A stretch of DNA of 64,000 nucleotides from Candidatus Moraniibacteriota bacterium (GCA_030645735.1 JAUSNP010000006.1:124001-188000), one strand, 5' to 3'. Counted from the first letter of the stretch, positions 15,875 through 24,453 are shown. Numbers and translations are program-made. Notes: generated from the sequence alone by a model not told the origin.

Positions 15875-16465
15875 ATGTTTACGGGTATTATTCAAAAAGT
15901 TTCTGTGGTAGAAAAAGTTTCGCGAAAAAATAACAGCCTTTTTGTGTCAGTGAAAATTCCAACCAAATGGAAAGTTTGGCAAGGTGAAAGCATTGCAATT
16001 GATGGAGTTTGTTCGACAGTCAAAAGTTTGACCAAAAAAGATTTCACGGTGGAATATATGCCAGAAACAATCCAAAAAACTATCGTGGGAAATTTCGCCA
16101 AAGGCACAGAAGTGAATTTGGAAAGAAGTCTCAAACTAAATGATTTGTTGGATGGTCACATAGTTCAAGGACATGTGGACACAACTGGTCAAATCATGGA
16201 AATCAAGAAAGTTCAAGAATCCAAAGTTATCAAAATAAAAATTCCCAGCAGTTTTATGCGTTTGGTGGTGGACAAAGGTTCAGTGACCATCAATGGTATC
16301 AGTCTAACAGTTGTTGTCACAGGCAAGAATTGGTTCACAATTTCTCTGGTCAGCTATACTTTAGAAAATACCAATCTGGGCACGATTGCGGTTGGTGATA
16401 GTGTGAATATTGAAACAGATGTTTTGGCAAAATATGTAGAAAAATTAATTAAGCATAGGAAATAA
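15875..16465 (+). CDS. ribE: Riboflavin synthase alpha chain
   Basis: Dismutates two 6,7-dimethyl-8-ribityllumazines to riboflavin. The 196 residues show the hallmark start MFTGIIQ and two homologous beta-barrel halves, each with the substrate motif: GESIAIDGVCSTV in the first and GSVTINGISLTVV in the second, plus GHIVQGHVDTTG between them. Length is typical. It lies between riboflavin kinase and lumazine synthase, 4 bases before the latter. The early-pathway genes ribA, ribB and ribD are not in the window. Confidence 0.96.
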   Translation: MFTGIIQKVSVVEKVSRKNNSLFVSVKIPTKWKVWQGESIAIDGVCSTVKSLTKKDFTVEYMPETIQKTIVGNFAKGTEVNLERSLKLNDLLDGHIVQGHVDTTGQIMEIKKVQESKVIKIKIPSSFMRLVVDKGSVTINGISLTVVVTGKNWFTISLVSYTLENTNLGTIAVGDSVNIETDVLAKYVEKLIKHRK

Positions 16466-16469
16466 GACT

Positions 16470-16880
16470 ATGGCAAAAAATATCGCAATTATTCTGGGTT
16501 CTTTTCACAAGAATCAAGTGGAAGAAATGTTGGATGAAGCCAGGAAGACTGCCACTGAATTTGACTTGAACATTATTGAGGAGATTTGGGTGCCTGGGTC
16601 ATATGAAAAACCATTGGTATTGAAAAGTCTATTGTCACGTAATGACGTGGCTGGAGCAGTAGTTTTGGGCATCATTGAAAAAGGCGAGACCAAGCACGGC
16701 TTGATTATGGCGCAAGCTGTGATGGGAAAAATTTTGGATTTGGAATTGGAATATATGAAACCAGTAGGCATTGGAATTTTGGGACCAGAAATTTTGCCAG
16801 AGCAGATTCCTGTCCGCTTGCGACCCTATGCCAATGCTGCAATCAAAGCCACTAAAAAAATGTTGGATATAGTGATGTAG
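16470..16880 (+). CDS. ribH: 6,7-dimethyl-8-ribityllumazine synthase, archaeal-like
   Basis: Condenses the ribityl-uracil and butanone phosphate precursors to lumazine, the substrate of the upstream enzyme. The 136 residues contain VPGSYEKPL, then GIIEKGETKHG with the catalytic His, and a C-terminal helix. The wording (LLSRNDVAGAVVLG, then DLELEYMKPVGIGILGPE) resembles the short archaeal RibH more than E. coli RibH; this comparison is from memory. Adjacent riboflavin synthase is of the bacterial type, so the pair may have mixed ancestry. Confidence 0.88.
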   Translation: MAKNIAIILGSFHKNQVEEMLDEARKTATEFDLNIIEEIWVPGSYEKPLVLKSLLSRNDVAGAVVLGIIEKGETKHGLIMAQAVMGKILDLELEYMKPVGIGILGPEILPEQIPVRLRPYANAAIKATKKMLDIVM

Positions 16881-16943
16881 ACGCGGATAATGAGATAATA
16901 AAAAAAATATTAAAAAGAGCTTGATTTAGGTATTTAGATGTCT

Positions 16944-16971
16944 TTGATTTTTCCTGAAAAAGTGCTAAAAT
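16944..16971 (+). promoter_or_regulatory. Probable gltX promoter
   Basis: TTGATT (16944-16949), 16-base spacer, TAAAAT (16966-16971), 31 bases upstream of the gltX ATG. Confidence 0.6.
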
Positions 16972-17002
16972 ACAGAAGCTTTAGGATTAAAATACAATAT
17001 TT

Positions 17003-18556
17003 ATGGATAAAAAAGTCAGGGTCAGATTTGCGCCGTCACCGACGGGTTATTTGCATGTTGGAGGCTTGCGAAGCGCTTTATATAACTATTTGTTCGCCAA
17101 GAAAAATGGCGGGGATTTTATTTTGAAAATAGAAGACACAGACCGTAAGAGATTTGTCGAAGGTGCTGTAGAGAGCTTGATTAGCTCTTTGGATTGGGTG
17201 GGACTCAATCGCAATGAAGGCGTGTTTTTGAAAGAGCATGTTTTGAATCCAGAGAATAAGAAAATCATTGAATCTGCAAGTTATCCAGGCGTGATGGAAA
17301 TAGGAGAATTTGGACCATATATCCAATCAGAAAATTTAGCTGTGTATAAAAAATATGCGGAGGAGCTGGTGGCTGCTGGCAAGGCTTATTATTGTTTTTG
17401 TGAACAAGAGAGATTGGACCAAGTCAAAGCAGAACGCATCGCCAACAAACAAGCGCCAATGTATGATCGCTATTGTTTGAAAAATGTCAGCGCGGAAGAA
17501 GTCAATGAAAAGTTGAAATCCAATTGCGCCTACACAATTCGCTTGAAAGTCCCAGCGGATGAAGTCATTGAATTTGAAGATTTGATTCGTGGCAAAGTTT
17601 CTATCAACTCCAACACAGTTGATGACCAAGTCCTGATGAAATCGGATGGTTTTCCAACCTATCATTTGGCCAATGTGATTGATGATCATATGATGGGCAC
17701 CACGCAAGTGATTCGTGGCGAGGAATGGTTGCCGAGTACGCCAAAACATATTTTGTTATATCGCGCTTTTGGCTGGGACATTCCTGAATTTGCCCATCTA
17801 CCTCTTTTGCTCAGCACTGACAAAAAGAAATTATCCAAACGCATGGGGGATGTAGCTGTGGAAGATTATATCAAGAAAGGCTATTTGAAAGAAGCGATCA
17901 TCAACTTCGTGGTGCTTTTGGGTTGGAACATTGGCGACGGTAGCACGCAAGAAGTTTTTTCATTGGCAGAATTGGAACAAGTTTTTGACTTGAAGCGCGT
18001 ACACAAGGCTGGTGCAGTTTTTGATTTGAAAAAATTGGATTGGCTCAATGCGCAATATATCAAAAAACTTTCGGTGGATGAATTGTATGAAAAATCCTTG
18101 GAATTTTTTGCGCAAAAAGAATTTTACAAGACGTGGAACGTGGAACGTGAATCGTGGAGCGCAGAAGAGAAAGAAATATATTTGAAAAAAGTTTTACAAA
18201 TTGAACAAGAACGTTTGAACAATTTGTCTGAGGTGGGGGAGAACAATCAGTTTTTCTTTGCACCCATCGCCTATGACAAAACCATGCTCAACTGGAAGGA
18301 TATGTCGCCAGAAGCATTGCGAGAATCACTGCAAAAATCAATTGAAACACTGAGCGGAATTTCTGAAGAAAATTGGGAACTGAAAAACATTGAAGAAAAA
18401 CTTTTTGCTACCGCCGGAGACAAAAAAGGTGATTTGCTGTGGCCACTCCGCGTGGCTTTGTCGGGTGCGCAAAAATCTCCCTCACCAATGGAATTGGCTT
18501 GGGTCTTGGGCAAAACTGAATCTTTGCAACGATTACAAAACGCATTGGAAAAATAA
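17003..18556 (+). CDS. gltX: Glutamyl-tRNA synthetase
   Basis: Class I synthetase charging tRNA-Glu. The HIGH-type motif is PSPTGYLHVGGLRSALYNY near residue 10, and the KMSKS-type motif is KKLSKRMGD near residue 275. The anticodon-binding helical domain follows. At 517 residues it is slightly long because a tandem repeat at 18131-18160 adds TWNVERESW at about residues 376-386. No glutaminyl-tRNA synthetase is in the window, so this enzyme may also mischarge tRNA-Gln for a Gat amidotransferase, as in many bacteria; that is inference. Confidence 0.97.
   Translation: MDKKVRVRFAPSPTGYLHVGGLRSALYNYLFAKKNGGDFILKIEDTDRKRFVEGAVESLISSLDWVGLNRNEGVFLKEHVLNPENKKIIESASYPGVMEIGEFGPYIQSENLAVYKKYAEELVAAGKAYYCFCEQERLDQVKAERIANKQAPMYDRYCLKNVSAEEVNEKLKSNCAYTIRLKVPADEVIEFEDLIRGKVSINSNTVDDQVLMKSDGFPTYHLANVIDDHMMGTTQVIRGEEWLPSTPKHILLYRAFGWDIPEFAHLPLLLSTDKKKLSKRMGDVAVEDYIKKGYLKEAIINFVVLLGWNIGDGSTQEVFSLAELEQVFDLKRVHKAGAVFDLKKLDWLNAQYIKKLSVDELYEKSLEFFAQKEFYKTWNVERESWSAEEKEIYLKKVLQIEQERLNNLSEVGENNQFFFAPIAYDKTMLNWKDMSPEALRESLQKSIETLSGISEENWELKNIEEKLFATAGDKKGDLLWPLRVALSGAQKSPSPMELAWVLGKTESLQRLQNALEK
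18131..18160. repeat. Tandem CGTGGAA repeat inside gltX
   Basis: ACGTGGAACGTGGAACGTGA followed by a diverged unit; read in frame as TWNVERESW in the linker before the C-terminal anticodon-binding part. Confidence 0.85.
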
Positions 18557-18568
18557 TTTCCAAGAAGT

Positions 18569-19816
18569 ATGAGCAAAATAAAAAACAAAAAAATAACTAT
18601 TTCCAATATTGCCATATTATCGGCCACTATTTCCGTGTGGTCAGCTTTTAGTTTTTTAAGCAGGGATGTAGCCCAGGCCTCTAATTGTGATACGATTGTT
18701 GACGCGACTAAGAAAAATCAATGCATAGCCTTGGAAAAGAAAGCGCAGGCCTATCAAGATATTATTGATATCAAGGTTAAGCAACAAACCACTTTGCAAA
18801 AACAAATGGCTTTGATTGATGCTGAACAATCCAAAAATCAATCAGCCTTGCAAGAAGTGCATGAAAAATTTCAAACTGTTTCACAGCAAATTTCCAGTTT
18901 AGAAAAAAGGATCTCCAGTGAAGAAGAGCAAATTGATCAGCAAAAAATAATCCTTTCTGGACTTATGCGCGTATACTACGAAGATTATCAGCGGGGAGTG
19001 CTAGATGTTGTTTTGGTTGACAAGGACTTTTCAGAATTTATGAATCAATCTGACTATGTGCAACAATCTAGCTTGAAAGTTTCGGATGTGTTGAAATCCA
19101 TTCAGTATATCAAAGCAGATTTGGAAAATCAGAAGACAGACTTGGAAGGCAAGAAAGCTGAACATGAACAACTCCAGGGACAACTGGAAGAAAAGAATTT
19201 GAATTTACAAAAAACTGAAAATCAAAAGCAAACCTTGCTTGGTCAAACCAAGGCTGAGGCGGAAAAATATCAAAGTTTATTAGCTAACATTGAAGATGAA
19301 ATTAGCGCCTTGGAACAGAATCTTGCTGGCACCATAAATTATGCTAATTTACCACCAGACAAAAGCGGTTATTTCACTTGGCCAGTCAATCCACATGTCA
19401 TTACACAAGGCTATGGTAAAACAGCCTTTGCCAGGTCATCTGGAATGTATAAAAATAACTTTCATAATGGCTTAGACTTCGGCATAAAATTTAGCAATTT
19501 ATACGCCGCCAAGGGTGGCAAGGTGGTCGGTTCAGGTGACAATGGTAAATATGCCTATGGCAAATGGTTGGCGATTGATCATGGTGATGGCCTAGTGACG
19601 CTCTATGGTCATCTAAGTGTCAAAAATGTCACCAATGGCTCCAAGGTCACTGAAGGTCAAAAGATTGGCGTGACTGGCAACACTGGCAACTCAACTGGTC
19701 CACATTTACATTTTTCAGTTTTTGCTTCCAACACTTTCAAGACAGTTGAGTCATCCTATGTCAAAGGACTTATGATTCCGACTGGTGCGCCTGTGACTCC
19801 AAGAAAATATTTATAA
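18569..19816 (+). CDS. Secreted M23 peptidase with coiled coil (EnvC/NlpD-like)
   Basis: Likely peptidoglycan endopeptidase or hydrolase activator. The 415 residues start with a basic tip and signal or anchor helix (about 10-37), then a long coiled coil (about 55-260, Gln/Glu/Lys heptads with two arms). A C-terminal M23 domain follows with Zn motifs HNGLDFG, IDHGDGLVTLYGHLS and HLHFSVF, so the metal ligands are intact. Two coiled-coil arms plus M23 is the plan of FtsEX-linked activators such as EnvC, though those are usually inactive. It starts 12 bases after gltX and ends at a terminator. Confidence 0.92.
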   Translation: MSKIKNKKITISNIAILSATISVWSAFSFLSRDVAQASNCDTIVDATKKNQCIALEKKAQAYQDIIDIKVKQQTTLQKQMALIDAEQSKNQSALQEVHEKFQTVSQQISSLEKRISSEEEQIDQQKIILSGLMRVYYEDYQRGVLDVVLVDKDFSEFMNQSDYVQQSSLKVSDVLKSIQYIKADLENQKTDLEGKKAEHEQLQGQLEEKNLNLQKTENQKQTLLGQTKAEAEKYQSLLANIEDEISALEQNLAGTINYANLPPDKSGYFTWPVNPHVITQGYGKTAFARSSGMYKNNFHNGLDFGIKFSNLYAAKGGKVVGSGDNGKYAYGKWLAIDHGDGLVTLYGHLSVKNVTNGSKVTEGQKIGVTGNTGNSTGPHLHFSVFASNTFKTVESSYVKGLMIPTGAPVTPRKYL

Positions 19817-19833
19817 AATTATTTTTCTATCCT

Positions 19834-19870
19834 AAAAAAAATGGCTCAATCACATTTTTGAGTCATTTTT
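19834..19870 (+). terminator. Intrinsic terminator after M23 gene
   Basis: Stem ATGGCTCAA / TTGAGTCAT with one G-U pair, A run before and T run after. Confidence 0.8.
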
Positions 19871-20236
19871 GATTTTGGGCATCTCAAAGGGGGATAGTCA
19901 GGTTCCTTGGAAATAAAAACCCAAAAAAGGTGTTTTTGGGTATACATCAATGTATGTCTAATTTGGGCAAGCTGGGTTCAAAACGTCAAATTTAAGGTCA
20001 GAAATTTTTTCGACAGAAATTTCGGATACATGGCAGTATATAAAAATAAAAAAATACTTTTGCAAATATTTTTTTATTTATGTATTTAGTTTTGAGATAG
20101 CGACACAAAAGAGTTCGAATGGGATAGGTAGGTGTATCTATGTATTAAGCGTACTCAGCCTTAGATTCTTTTGTGCAGTGTCGTAAAAGATAGATTGTGC
20201 GACACTGTCCATATTTCAAGATGCACACTTCCCCTT
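19871..20236. other. Non-coding gap with nested inverted repeats
   Basis: No convincing ORF. A hairpin ACCCAAAAA / TTTTTGGGT lies at about 19918-19940. Further on, GCGACACAAAAGA (20100-20112) can pair with TCTTTTGTG..TGTCG (20167-20183). The AGTGTCG at 20177-20183 can instead pair with CGACACT at 20200-20206, so two structures exclude each other. No T run follows. The gap lies between convergent genes. Confidence 0.5.
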
Positions 20237-20806
20237 CTAAATTTGGGTATTTTTTGGATTATAGCTTTTTATAAAACTAATTGGTTCTTTCCAATATTCA
20301 ATCTCCGTAATGTTCTCACCCTTCTCCTGCTCCTTGAAATAGCCTGGCAAAACTTTTCCGTGAAATGGTCCAGCATAAATTCCAAAATGCAGATGCTCCT
20401 CTTCCCAAGCTCCATTGGACTCACTTAGCGACTTCCCAATAGTTCCCATTAGTCCACCCATCTCAATCGTGTCACCTCTTTTCACGAAACGCCTACCTAG
20501 ATGGCCATACAAGGAATAGAAAACTTTTTTTGTTTTTGGATCCTTGTGCGCGATGATGACGATACCACCCCAATTTCTTTTAGTAACTTCACCGCTTTCG
20601 GAAAATTCCCCGGGATGCAATTTTGAATACACAACGATACCTCGACCAATGGAAAAAACTTTCGTTTCCACAGGTGCTGAGATGTCGATGCCAAGATGTC
20701 TGCCCCACAGTTTTTTGTCATACACATTCATCTCGCCAAAACCAGAAGAAATGTTTTTGAAATTTCCCACTGGGAACATTAGATTGGGTGTGACTCGATA
20801 CGCCAT
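20237..20806 (-). CDS. M23-family peptidase domain protein without signal peptide
   Basis: The 189 residues are almost entirely a LytM/M23 domain: GRHLGIDISAPVETKVFSIG (first His and Asp ligands), VFYSLYGHLGRRF, and EEHLHFGIY with the last His pair. No signal peptide or TM helix is visible at the N-terminus, so the protein may act inside the cell, be released by lysis, or use a start missed here. Independent of the other M23 gene: no coiled coil. It faces the upstream gene convergently across a 420-base gap. Confidence 0.88.
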   Translation of the reverse strand: MAYRVTPNLMFPVGNFKNISSGFGEMNVYDKKLWGRHLGIDISAPVETKVFSIGRGIVVYSKLHPGEFSESGEVTKRNWGGIVIIAHKDPKTKKVFYSLYGHLGRRFVKRGDTIEMGGLMGTIGKSLSESNGAWEEEHLHFGIYAGPFHGKVLPGYFKEQEKGENITEIEYWKEPISFIKSYNPKNTQI

Positions 20807-20887
20807 ATACGCAACTCACGAATGTAAAACGAATTTTCGGCAAATTAATGCTAATATTTTTCGTTTTAATTCGCTTTAGATTAGTGT

Positions 20888-21277
20888 TTAATTTGTGAGT
20901 TTACTTTGATAATCCTTGATGGCTTCATGCAAGGCCTCGTCAGCCAGATTTGAACAATGCATTTTGATCGGCGGCAAACCTTCTAAAGCATCGGCCACAT
21001 CATTGCGTGTGATTTTCAACGCCTGCTCAATAGTTTTACCCATCGCCAAATCTGTCACCATAGATGAAGTGGCAATGGCTGAGGCGCATCCTAGAGTTTC
21101 AAATTTGATATCCTTGATTACATCCCCTTTTTCTTTGTCCTGCTTGACCTTAATATAAATCTTCATCAAATCACCACACACTGGATTGCCCACCATACCA
21201 ACGCCAGAAGCGTTTTTAATCACCCCCTGATTGTGAGGTCGCGTGAAATGATCGAGAACTTTTTTTGAATATTGCAT
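20888..21277 (-). CDS. iscU: Fe-S cluster scaffold IscU
   Basis: Scaffold on which [2Fe-2S] and [4Fe-4S] clusters are assembled. The 129 residues carry the three conserved Cys ligands in NPVCGD, LGCASAIA and HCSNLA, plus the starting HFTRPHNQG motif. Last gene of the iscR-iscS-iscU operon; a repeat-filled spacer of 55 bases separates it from iscS. Confidence 0.95.
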   Translation of the reverse strand: MQYSKKVLDHFTRPHNQGVIKNASGVGMVGNPVCGDLMKIYIKVKQDKEKGDVIKDIKFETLGCASAIATSSMVTDLAMGKTIEQALKITRNDVADALEGLPPIKMHCSNLADEALHEAIKDYQSKLTN

Positions 21278-21283
21278 AGTATT

Positions 21284-21337
21284 CGTGGAACGTGAATCGT
21301 GAATCGCGTAACACTGCGGTTCACGTTACGCGTTATG
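21284..21337. repeat. CGTGGAA/CGTGAATCG repeat with hairpin between iscU and iscS
   Basis: Units CGTGGAA, CGTGAAT, CGTGAATCGCG are followed by an inverted CGCGTAAC / GTTACGCG pair. The cluster covers the whole spacer and reaches into the iscS stop codon. Confidence 0.7.
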
Positions 21338-22571
21338 CTTTATGAGATTTATTATAGTATTCCCCTAGTATATTTCCGGAAATCTTGCGCAATCTTTCTA
21401 CGATTGTTTTCAATTTTTTCACTGCTGCATCAATTTCCTGTTTGGTTGTATATTTGCCAAGCGTGAATCGCAATGATCCATGCGCTTGTTCAGCCTTGAG
21501 TCCAATAGACAATAAGACATGCGATGGTGACAATGCGCCCGATGAACAGGCTGAACCAGTTGAACAAGCGATGCCTTCCATGTCCAATGACAACAAGAGT
21601 CCCTCCCCTTCCACATCCGCAAAACTGAAATTGGCATTGTTAGGTGAGCGTAAAATTTTTGAACCATTCAAAACTGCTTTGGGAATTTCTTTGGAAACCT
21701 TGGCTATCAAATAATCCCGCAACTCCAAAACTTTGCGATTTACGTTTTGCGTTTTGCGGTTTGCGATTTGCTCAATGGCTTTACCAAATCCAACAATGCC
21801 CGGCACATTATGTGTACCAGCCCGCATTTTATATTCCTGATCACCACCATCCTGTATTTTTTTGATAGTAGTCCCCTTTTTGACATACAACATGCCTACA
21901 CCCTTAGGTCCATAAATTTTGTGCGCTGACATCGACAGCAAATCTACACTCAATTTTGCCACATTGCAATCAAAATAATTCACCGCTTGCGTCGCGTCAG
22001 TGTGAAACAAAAGTTTGAATTCATTTTCTTTTTTAGTTGCGTTCAGTTTCTTCACTAGTTTTCCAATTTTTTCAATTGGTTGCACCGTGCCAATCTCATT
22101 GTTCACATACATCACTGAAATCAAAATTGTGTTTGATTTGATAGCCTTGGCGATATCACTAACCTTAATCAAGCCGTCCTTGTCCGGTTTGATATAGGAA
22201 ACTTCAGCTAAACCTTCTTTTTCCACAGTCTTACATGAATCCAGAACACAATGATGCTCAAAGGCAGTGGTGATGATATGTGGTTTGATCTTGGCATTTT
22301 CAGCCTTAGAATAATATGATTTCAAAACGCCCTTAATAGTGATGTTATTTGATTCAGTAGCACCACTAGTAAAAATTATTTCTGATGGCACAGCGCCAAA
22401 AAAAGTTGCAATCTTGCCGCGTGCCGAGTCCACTGCTTGCAGAGCGTCTTGCCCAAAAGAATGAATTGACATGGCATTGCCAAAATTCTCAGAAAAATAT
22501 GGCAACATTTCCTTCAAAACTTCTTTGTCTGCTGGTGTAGTAGCGGCATAATCCAAATATATTCTTTTCAT
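21333..22571 (-). CDS. iscS: Cysteine desulfurase IscS/NifS
   Basis: PLP enzyme that takes sulfur from cysteine for Fe-S clusters. The 412 residues show the N-terminal LDYAATTPADKEV, the PLP Lys in SAHKIYGPKG and the mobile loop with catalytic Cys in STGSACSSGALSPSHVL, the short-loop IscS/NifS group. A tandem repeat at 21733-21770 adds ANRKTQNVNRK at about residues 268-279, on a helix in the C-terminal part. The stop codon overlaps a second repeat cluster. Upstream iscR is 14 bases away. Confidence 0.96.
   Translation of the reverse strand: MKRIYLDYAATTPADKEVLKEMLPYFSENFGNAMSIHSFGQDALQAVDSARGKIATFFGAVPSEIIFTSGATESNNITIKGVLKSYYSKAENAKIKPHIITTAFEHHCVLDSCKTVEKEGLAEVSYIKPDKDGLIKVSDIAKAIKSNTILISVMYVNNEIGTVQPIEKIGKLVKKLNATKKENEFKLLFHTDATQAVNYFDCNVAKLSVDLLSMSAHKIYGPKGVGMLYVKKGTTIKKIQDGGDQEYKMRAGTHNVPGIVGFGKAIEQIANRKTQNVNRKVLELRDYLIAKVSKEIPKAVLNGSKILRSPNNANFSFADVEGEGLLLSLDMEGIACSTGSACSSGALSPSHVLLSIGLKAEQAHGSLRFTLGKYTTKQEIDAAVKKLKTIVERLRKISGNILGEYYNKSHKA
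21733..21770. repeat. Tandem GCGTTTT/GCGATTT repeat inside iscS
   Basis: Repeated TTTGCG units; on the coding strand they give an Asn/Arg/Lys-rich insert without breaking the frame. Confidence 0.8.
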
Positions 22572-22585
22572 ATTTTTTAATTTTT

Positions 22586-22981
22586 TTATTTATTATTCAC
22601 CAAATCACTCAACTTTATTCCCCGTAATGTTTTTTCAATTTGAATGCCGAGAATTTCCCACACAACCTTAGATGAACACAGATGCTCCATTTTGCAAACC
22701 TTGCCCACGCATTTCATTGGCGCAATTGGACCTTCCAGTGCAATGACGATGTCAGCCACACTGATTTTCTTAGCTGGAATTTTCAAGGCATATCCCCCAT
22801 TAGTGCCCTTGAAACTATCCACTAAGTCATATTTTCGCAAAACATTCAAAAGGCGCTCCAGATATTTGATCGAGATCGACTCTTCTTTGGCAATCAATTT
22901 GATGTTCTTAATTTTGGCTTCATCTTTTGCTAGATTAACCATCGCTTTGAGGCCATATTCCGCTTTAGTGGAAAACTTCAT
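22586..22981 (-). CDS. iscR: Rrf2-family regulator, IscR-like
   Basis: Transcription regulator that likely senses Fe-S status and controls this operon. The 131 residues have the Rrf2 winged helix (MKFSTKAEYGLKAMVNLA; ISIKYLERLLNVLRKYDLV) and the wing GTNGGYAL. The cluster-binding trio is MKCVGKVCKMEHLC, with Cys spacing C-x4-C-x5-C, one residue shorter than the first gap of E. coli IscR. AGGAG lies 8 bases before the ATG. Its promoter carries a perfect 13-base palindrome, consistent with autoregulation. Confidence 0.92.
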   Translation of the reverse strand: MKFSTKAEYGLKAMVNLAKDEAKIKNIKLIAKEESISIKYLERLLNVLRKYDLVDSFKGTNGGYALKIPAKKISVADIVIALEGPIAPMKCVGKVCKMEHLCSSKVVWEILGIQIEKTLRGIKLSDLVNNK

Positions 22982-22992
22982 AATGTAACTCC

Positions 22993-23005
22993 TACTAAAT
23001 TAGTA
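22993..23005. promoter_or_regulatory. Probable IscR/Rrf2 operator
   Basis: Perfect palindrome TACTAAATTAGTA just downstream of the -10 element and over the expected transcription start to +20 region of iscR. A bound regulator would block transcription. Confidence 0.6.
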
Positions 23006-23012
23006 TACATTC

Positions 23013-23041
23013 ATGATACAAAAAAACCTGACGTGAGTCAA
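23013..23041 (-). promoter_or_regulatory. iscRSU promoter
   Basis: On the minus strand TTGACT (23036-23041), 17-base spacer, TATCAT (23013-23018), about 32 bases upstream of the iscR start. Confidence 0.75.
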
Positions 23042-23056
23042 GTCTGTATTTGGGGC

Positions 23057-23179
23057 TTATATTAGCTGGGTGATTTCATAAGAAACAGACACTACGACTA
23101 TCAAAAACACTGAAATAATGATTGCCAATGCAAATTTGAACAACTCGTCTTGCTCTGGCTTTTTCACATCCTTAAGCAT
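23057..23179 (-). CDS. Possible 40-residue single-TM protein
   Basis: Open frame of 40 codons: a charged start (MLKDVKKPEQDELFK), one TM helix (FALAIIISVFLIVVVSVSY) and a short tail. It fills the gap between iscR and the RecB-like gene and reads toward iscR. The ribosome site is weak (AAGGAT 20 bases upstream), so this is tentative. Confidence 0.45.
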   Translation of the reverse strand: MLKDVKKPEQDELFKFALAIIISVFLIVVVSVSYEITQLI

Positions 23180-23310
23180 ATTTGTTTTTGTATTAATATC
23201 CTTACACCTACATTATAAGACTACTCACCTTTTCTGGCAAGTCCCCTGTTTGACCGCTAGATGTGGATAAACTACAATTAGAGAGTAAAGATGGACTTCA
23301 TTATAATACT

Positions 23311-24435
23311 ATGCGAATTTCATACTCCGCCCTCGATTCCTATCAAAACTGTTCCCTGAAATACAAATTTCAGAATATTGATCATATCAAAACCCCCAAA
23401 TCCAAGGAGGCAGTTTTCGGTACCACCATTCATGACACTATGAAATTCATTCACACGCCTGCCATTCTCTCTCCGACGGTGGACGAAGCCTTGGAGCATT
23501 TTTCCAATGCCTGGAATCCGACAGTCTTTGAAACCCCCGATGAAGAACGGGCCGCTTTTTCGCAAGGCGTGAAAATCATTCAAGATTATTATCAAAAAAA
23601 CAATCCGGCCAATTTCAATATTGTGGATTTGGAATCGCGTTTTCAGATTGAAATCGGTTCTGGCGAAAACAAACACATTGTTTCTGGCATCATTGACCGC
23701 ATCGACAAAACTGAGAATGGCTATGAAATCATTGACTACAAAACCACCAAAAAAATGCCATCCCAAGACAAGGTGGACAATGATTTGCAGTTGTCGGTCT
23801 ATCTGCAAGCTTTTTTGGCGCGCTATCCCAAAGAAATCGCCAACATTGAAAAGTTGACCGTGAGTCTCTATTATCTCAAACATGGCGTAAAACTTTCTGC
23901 CACTCGCACAGTTGAGCAACTCAAAAAAAGTGAAGAGCTTTTCTTGGACGTGATCGCACAAATTGAAAGTGGCAAATTTGAACCCAACATCACTCCCCTG
24001 TGTGATTGGTGTGGCTATCAAAATATTTGTCCGATGTGGCGACACAAATTCAAAGAACTGCGCAAAATTGACACAGCCGAAATTGATTCCGCCATCAATG
24101 AATATGTCGAACTCAAATCCGCCATTTCTCTCACCAAAGACCGCTTGGCTGAAATTCAAGAGACCATTCTAAGTTATATGGACCAAGAAGGTGTGGAACG
24201 TGTTTTTGGCGCTCAAGGCATCATCGCCCGCTCCCTGCGCAAGACCTACAAATATGATGACAAAAAAATTCGTGAAATTCTGGAACCACTCGACAAATGG
24301 GAATCTGTCCTGAAAGTCGATGGCGTGGCTCTCAAACAGATCCTTGGCGTCCTGCCCTTTGACGCCCGCACCGAAATTGAAAAAGCCAAAGTAGTCGACA
24401 AAGAAACCAAGACCTTGGCGGTGAAGAAAAAATAA
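23311..24435 (+). CDS. RecB-like PD-(D/E)XK nuclease with iron-sulfur staple
   Basis: DNA exonuclease domain of the RecB/AddB/Cas4 kind. Start ATG 23311 was chosen over GTG 23263 because the fold starts at MRISYSALDSYQNCSLKY. Seen in order: first Cys (YQNCSLKY), His of FGTTIHDTMKF, Asp of SGIIDRID, the core EIIDYKTTKK, then LQLSVYLQAF (QxxxY motif), and the Cys trio CDWCGYQNIC. Four Cys bracketing the nuclease core are the Fe-S staple of AddB and Cas4. About 374 residues; the last 120 are an extra helical region. No CRISPR or helicase gene is near. Fe-S supply by the neighbouring isc operon is a plausible link only. Confidence 0.9.
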   Translation: MRISYSALDSYQNCSLKYKFQNIDHIKTPKSKEAVFGTTIHDTMKFIHTPAILSPTVDEALEHFSNAWNPTVFETPDEERAAFSQGVKIIQDYYQKNNPANFNIVDLESRFQIEIGSGENKHIVSGIIDRIDKTENGYEIIDYKTTKKMPSQDKVDNDLQLSVYLQAFLARYPKEIANIEKLTVSLYYLKHGVKLSATRTVEQLKKSEELFLDVIAQIESGKFEPNITPLCDWCGYQNICPMWRHKFKELRKIDTAEIDSAINEYVELKSAISLTKDRLAEIQETILSYMDQEGVERVFGAQGIIARSLRKTYKYDDKKIREILEPLDKWESVLKVDGVALKQILGVLPFDARTEIEKAKVVDKETKTLAVKKK

Positions 24436-24453
24436 TCATAATTTAATTACTGC

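Noticed and set aside
20110..20125. tRNA-like T-arm (GTTCGAAT)
   Set aside because: The flanking bases cannot form the T stem and no cloverleaf can be built on either strand.
23302..23310. TATAAT three bases before the RecB-like start as a leaderless promoter
   Set aside because: Spacing is too short for the ATG to be included in the transcript and no -35 is convincing.
23320..24159. 279-codon frame antisense to the RecB-like gene
   Set aside because: It is a shadow of the real gene: Phe/Gly-biased text without motifs and no ribosome site.
23311..24435. Cas4 nuclease of a CRISPR system
   Set aside because: Fe-S Cys and nuclease motifs are shared with AddB/RecB-type proteins; there is no cas1, cas2 or array, and the protein is much longer than Cas4.
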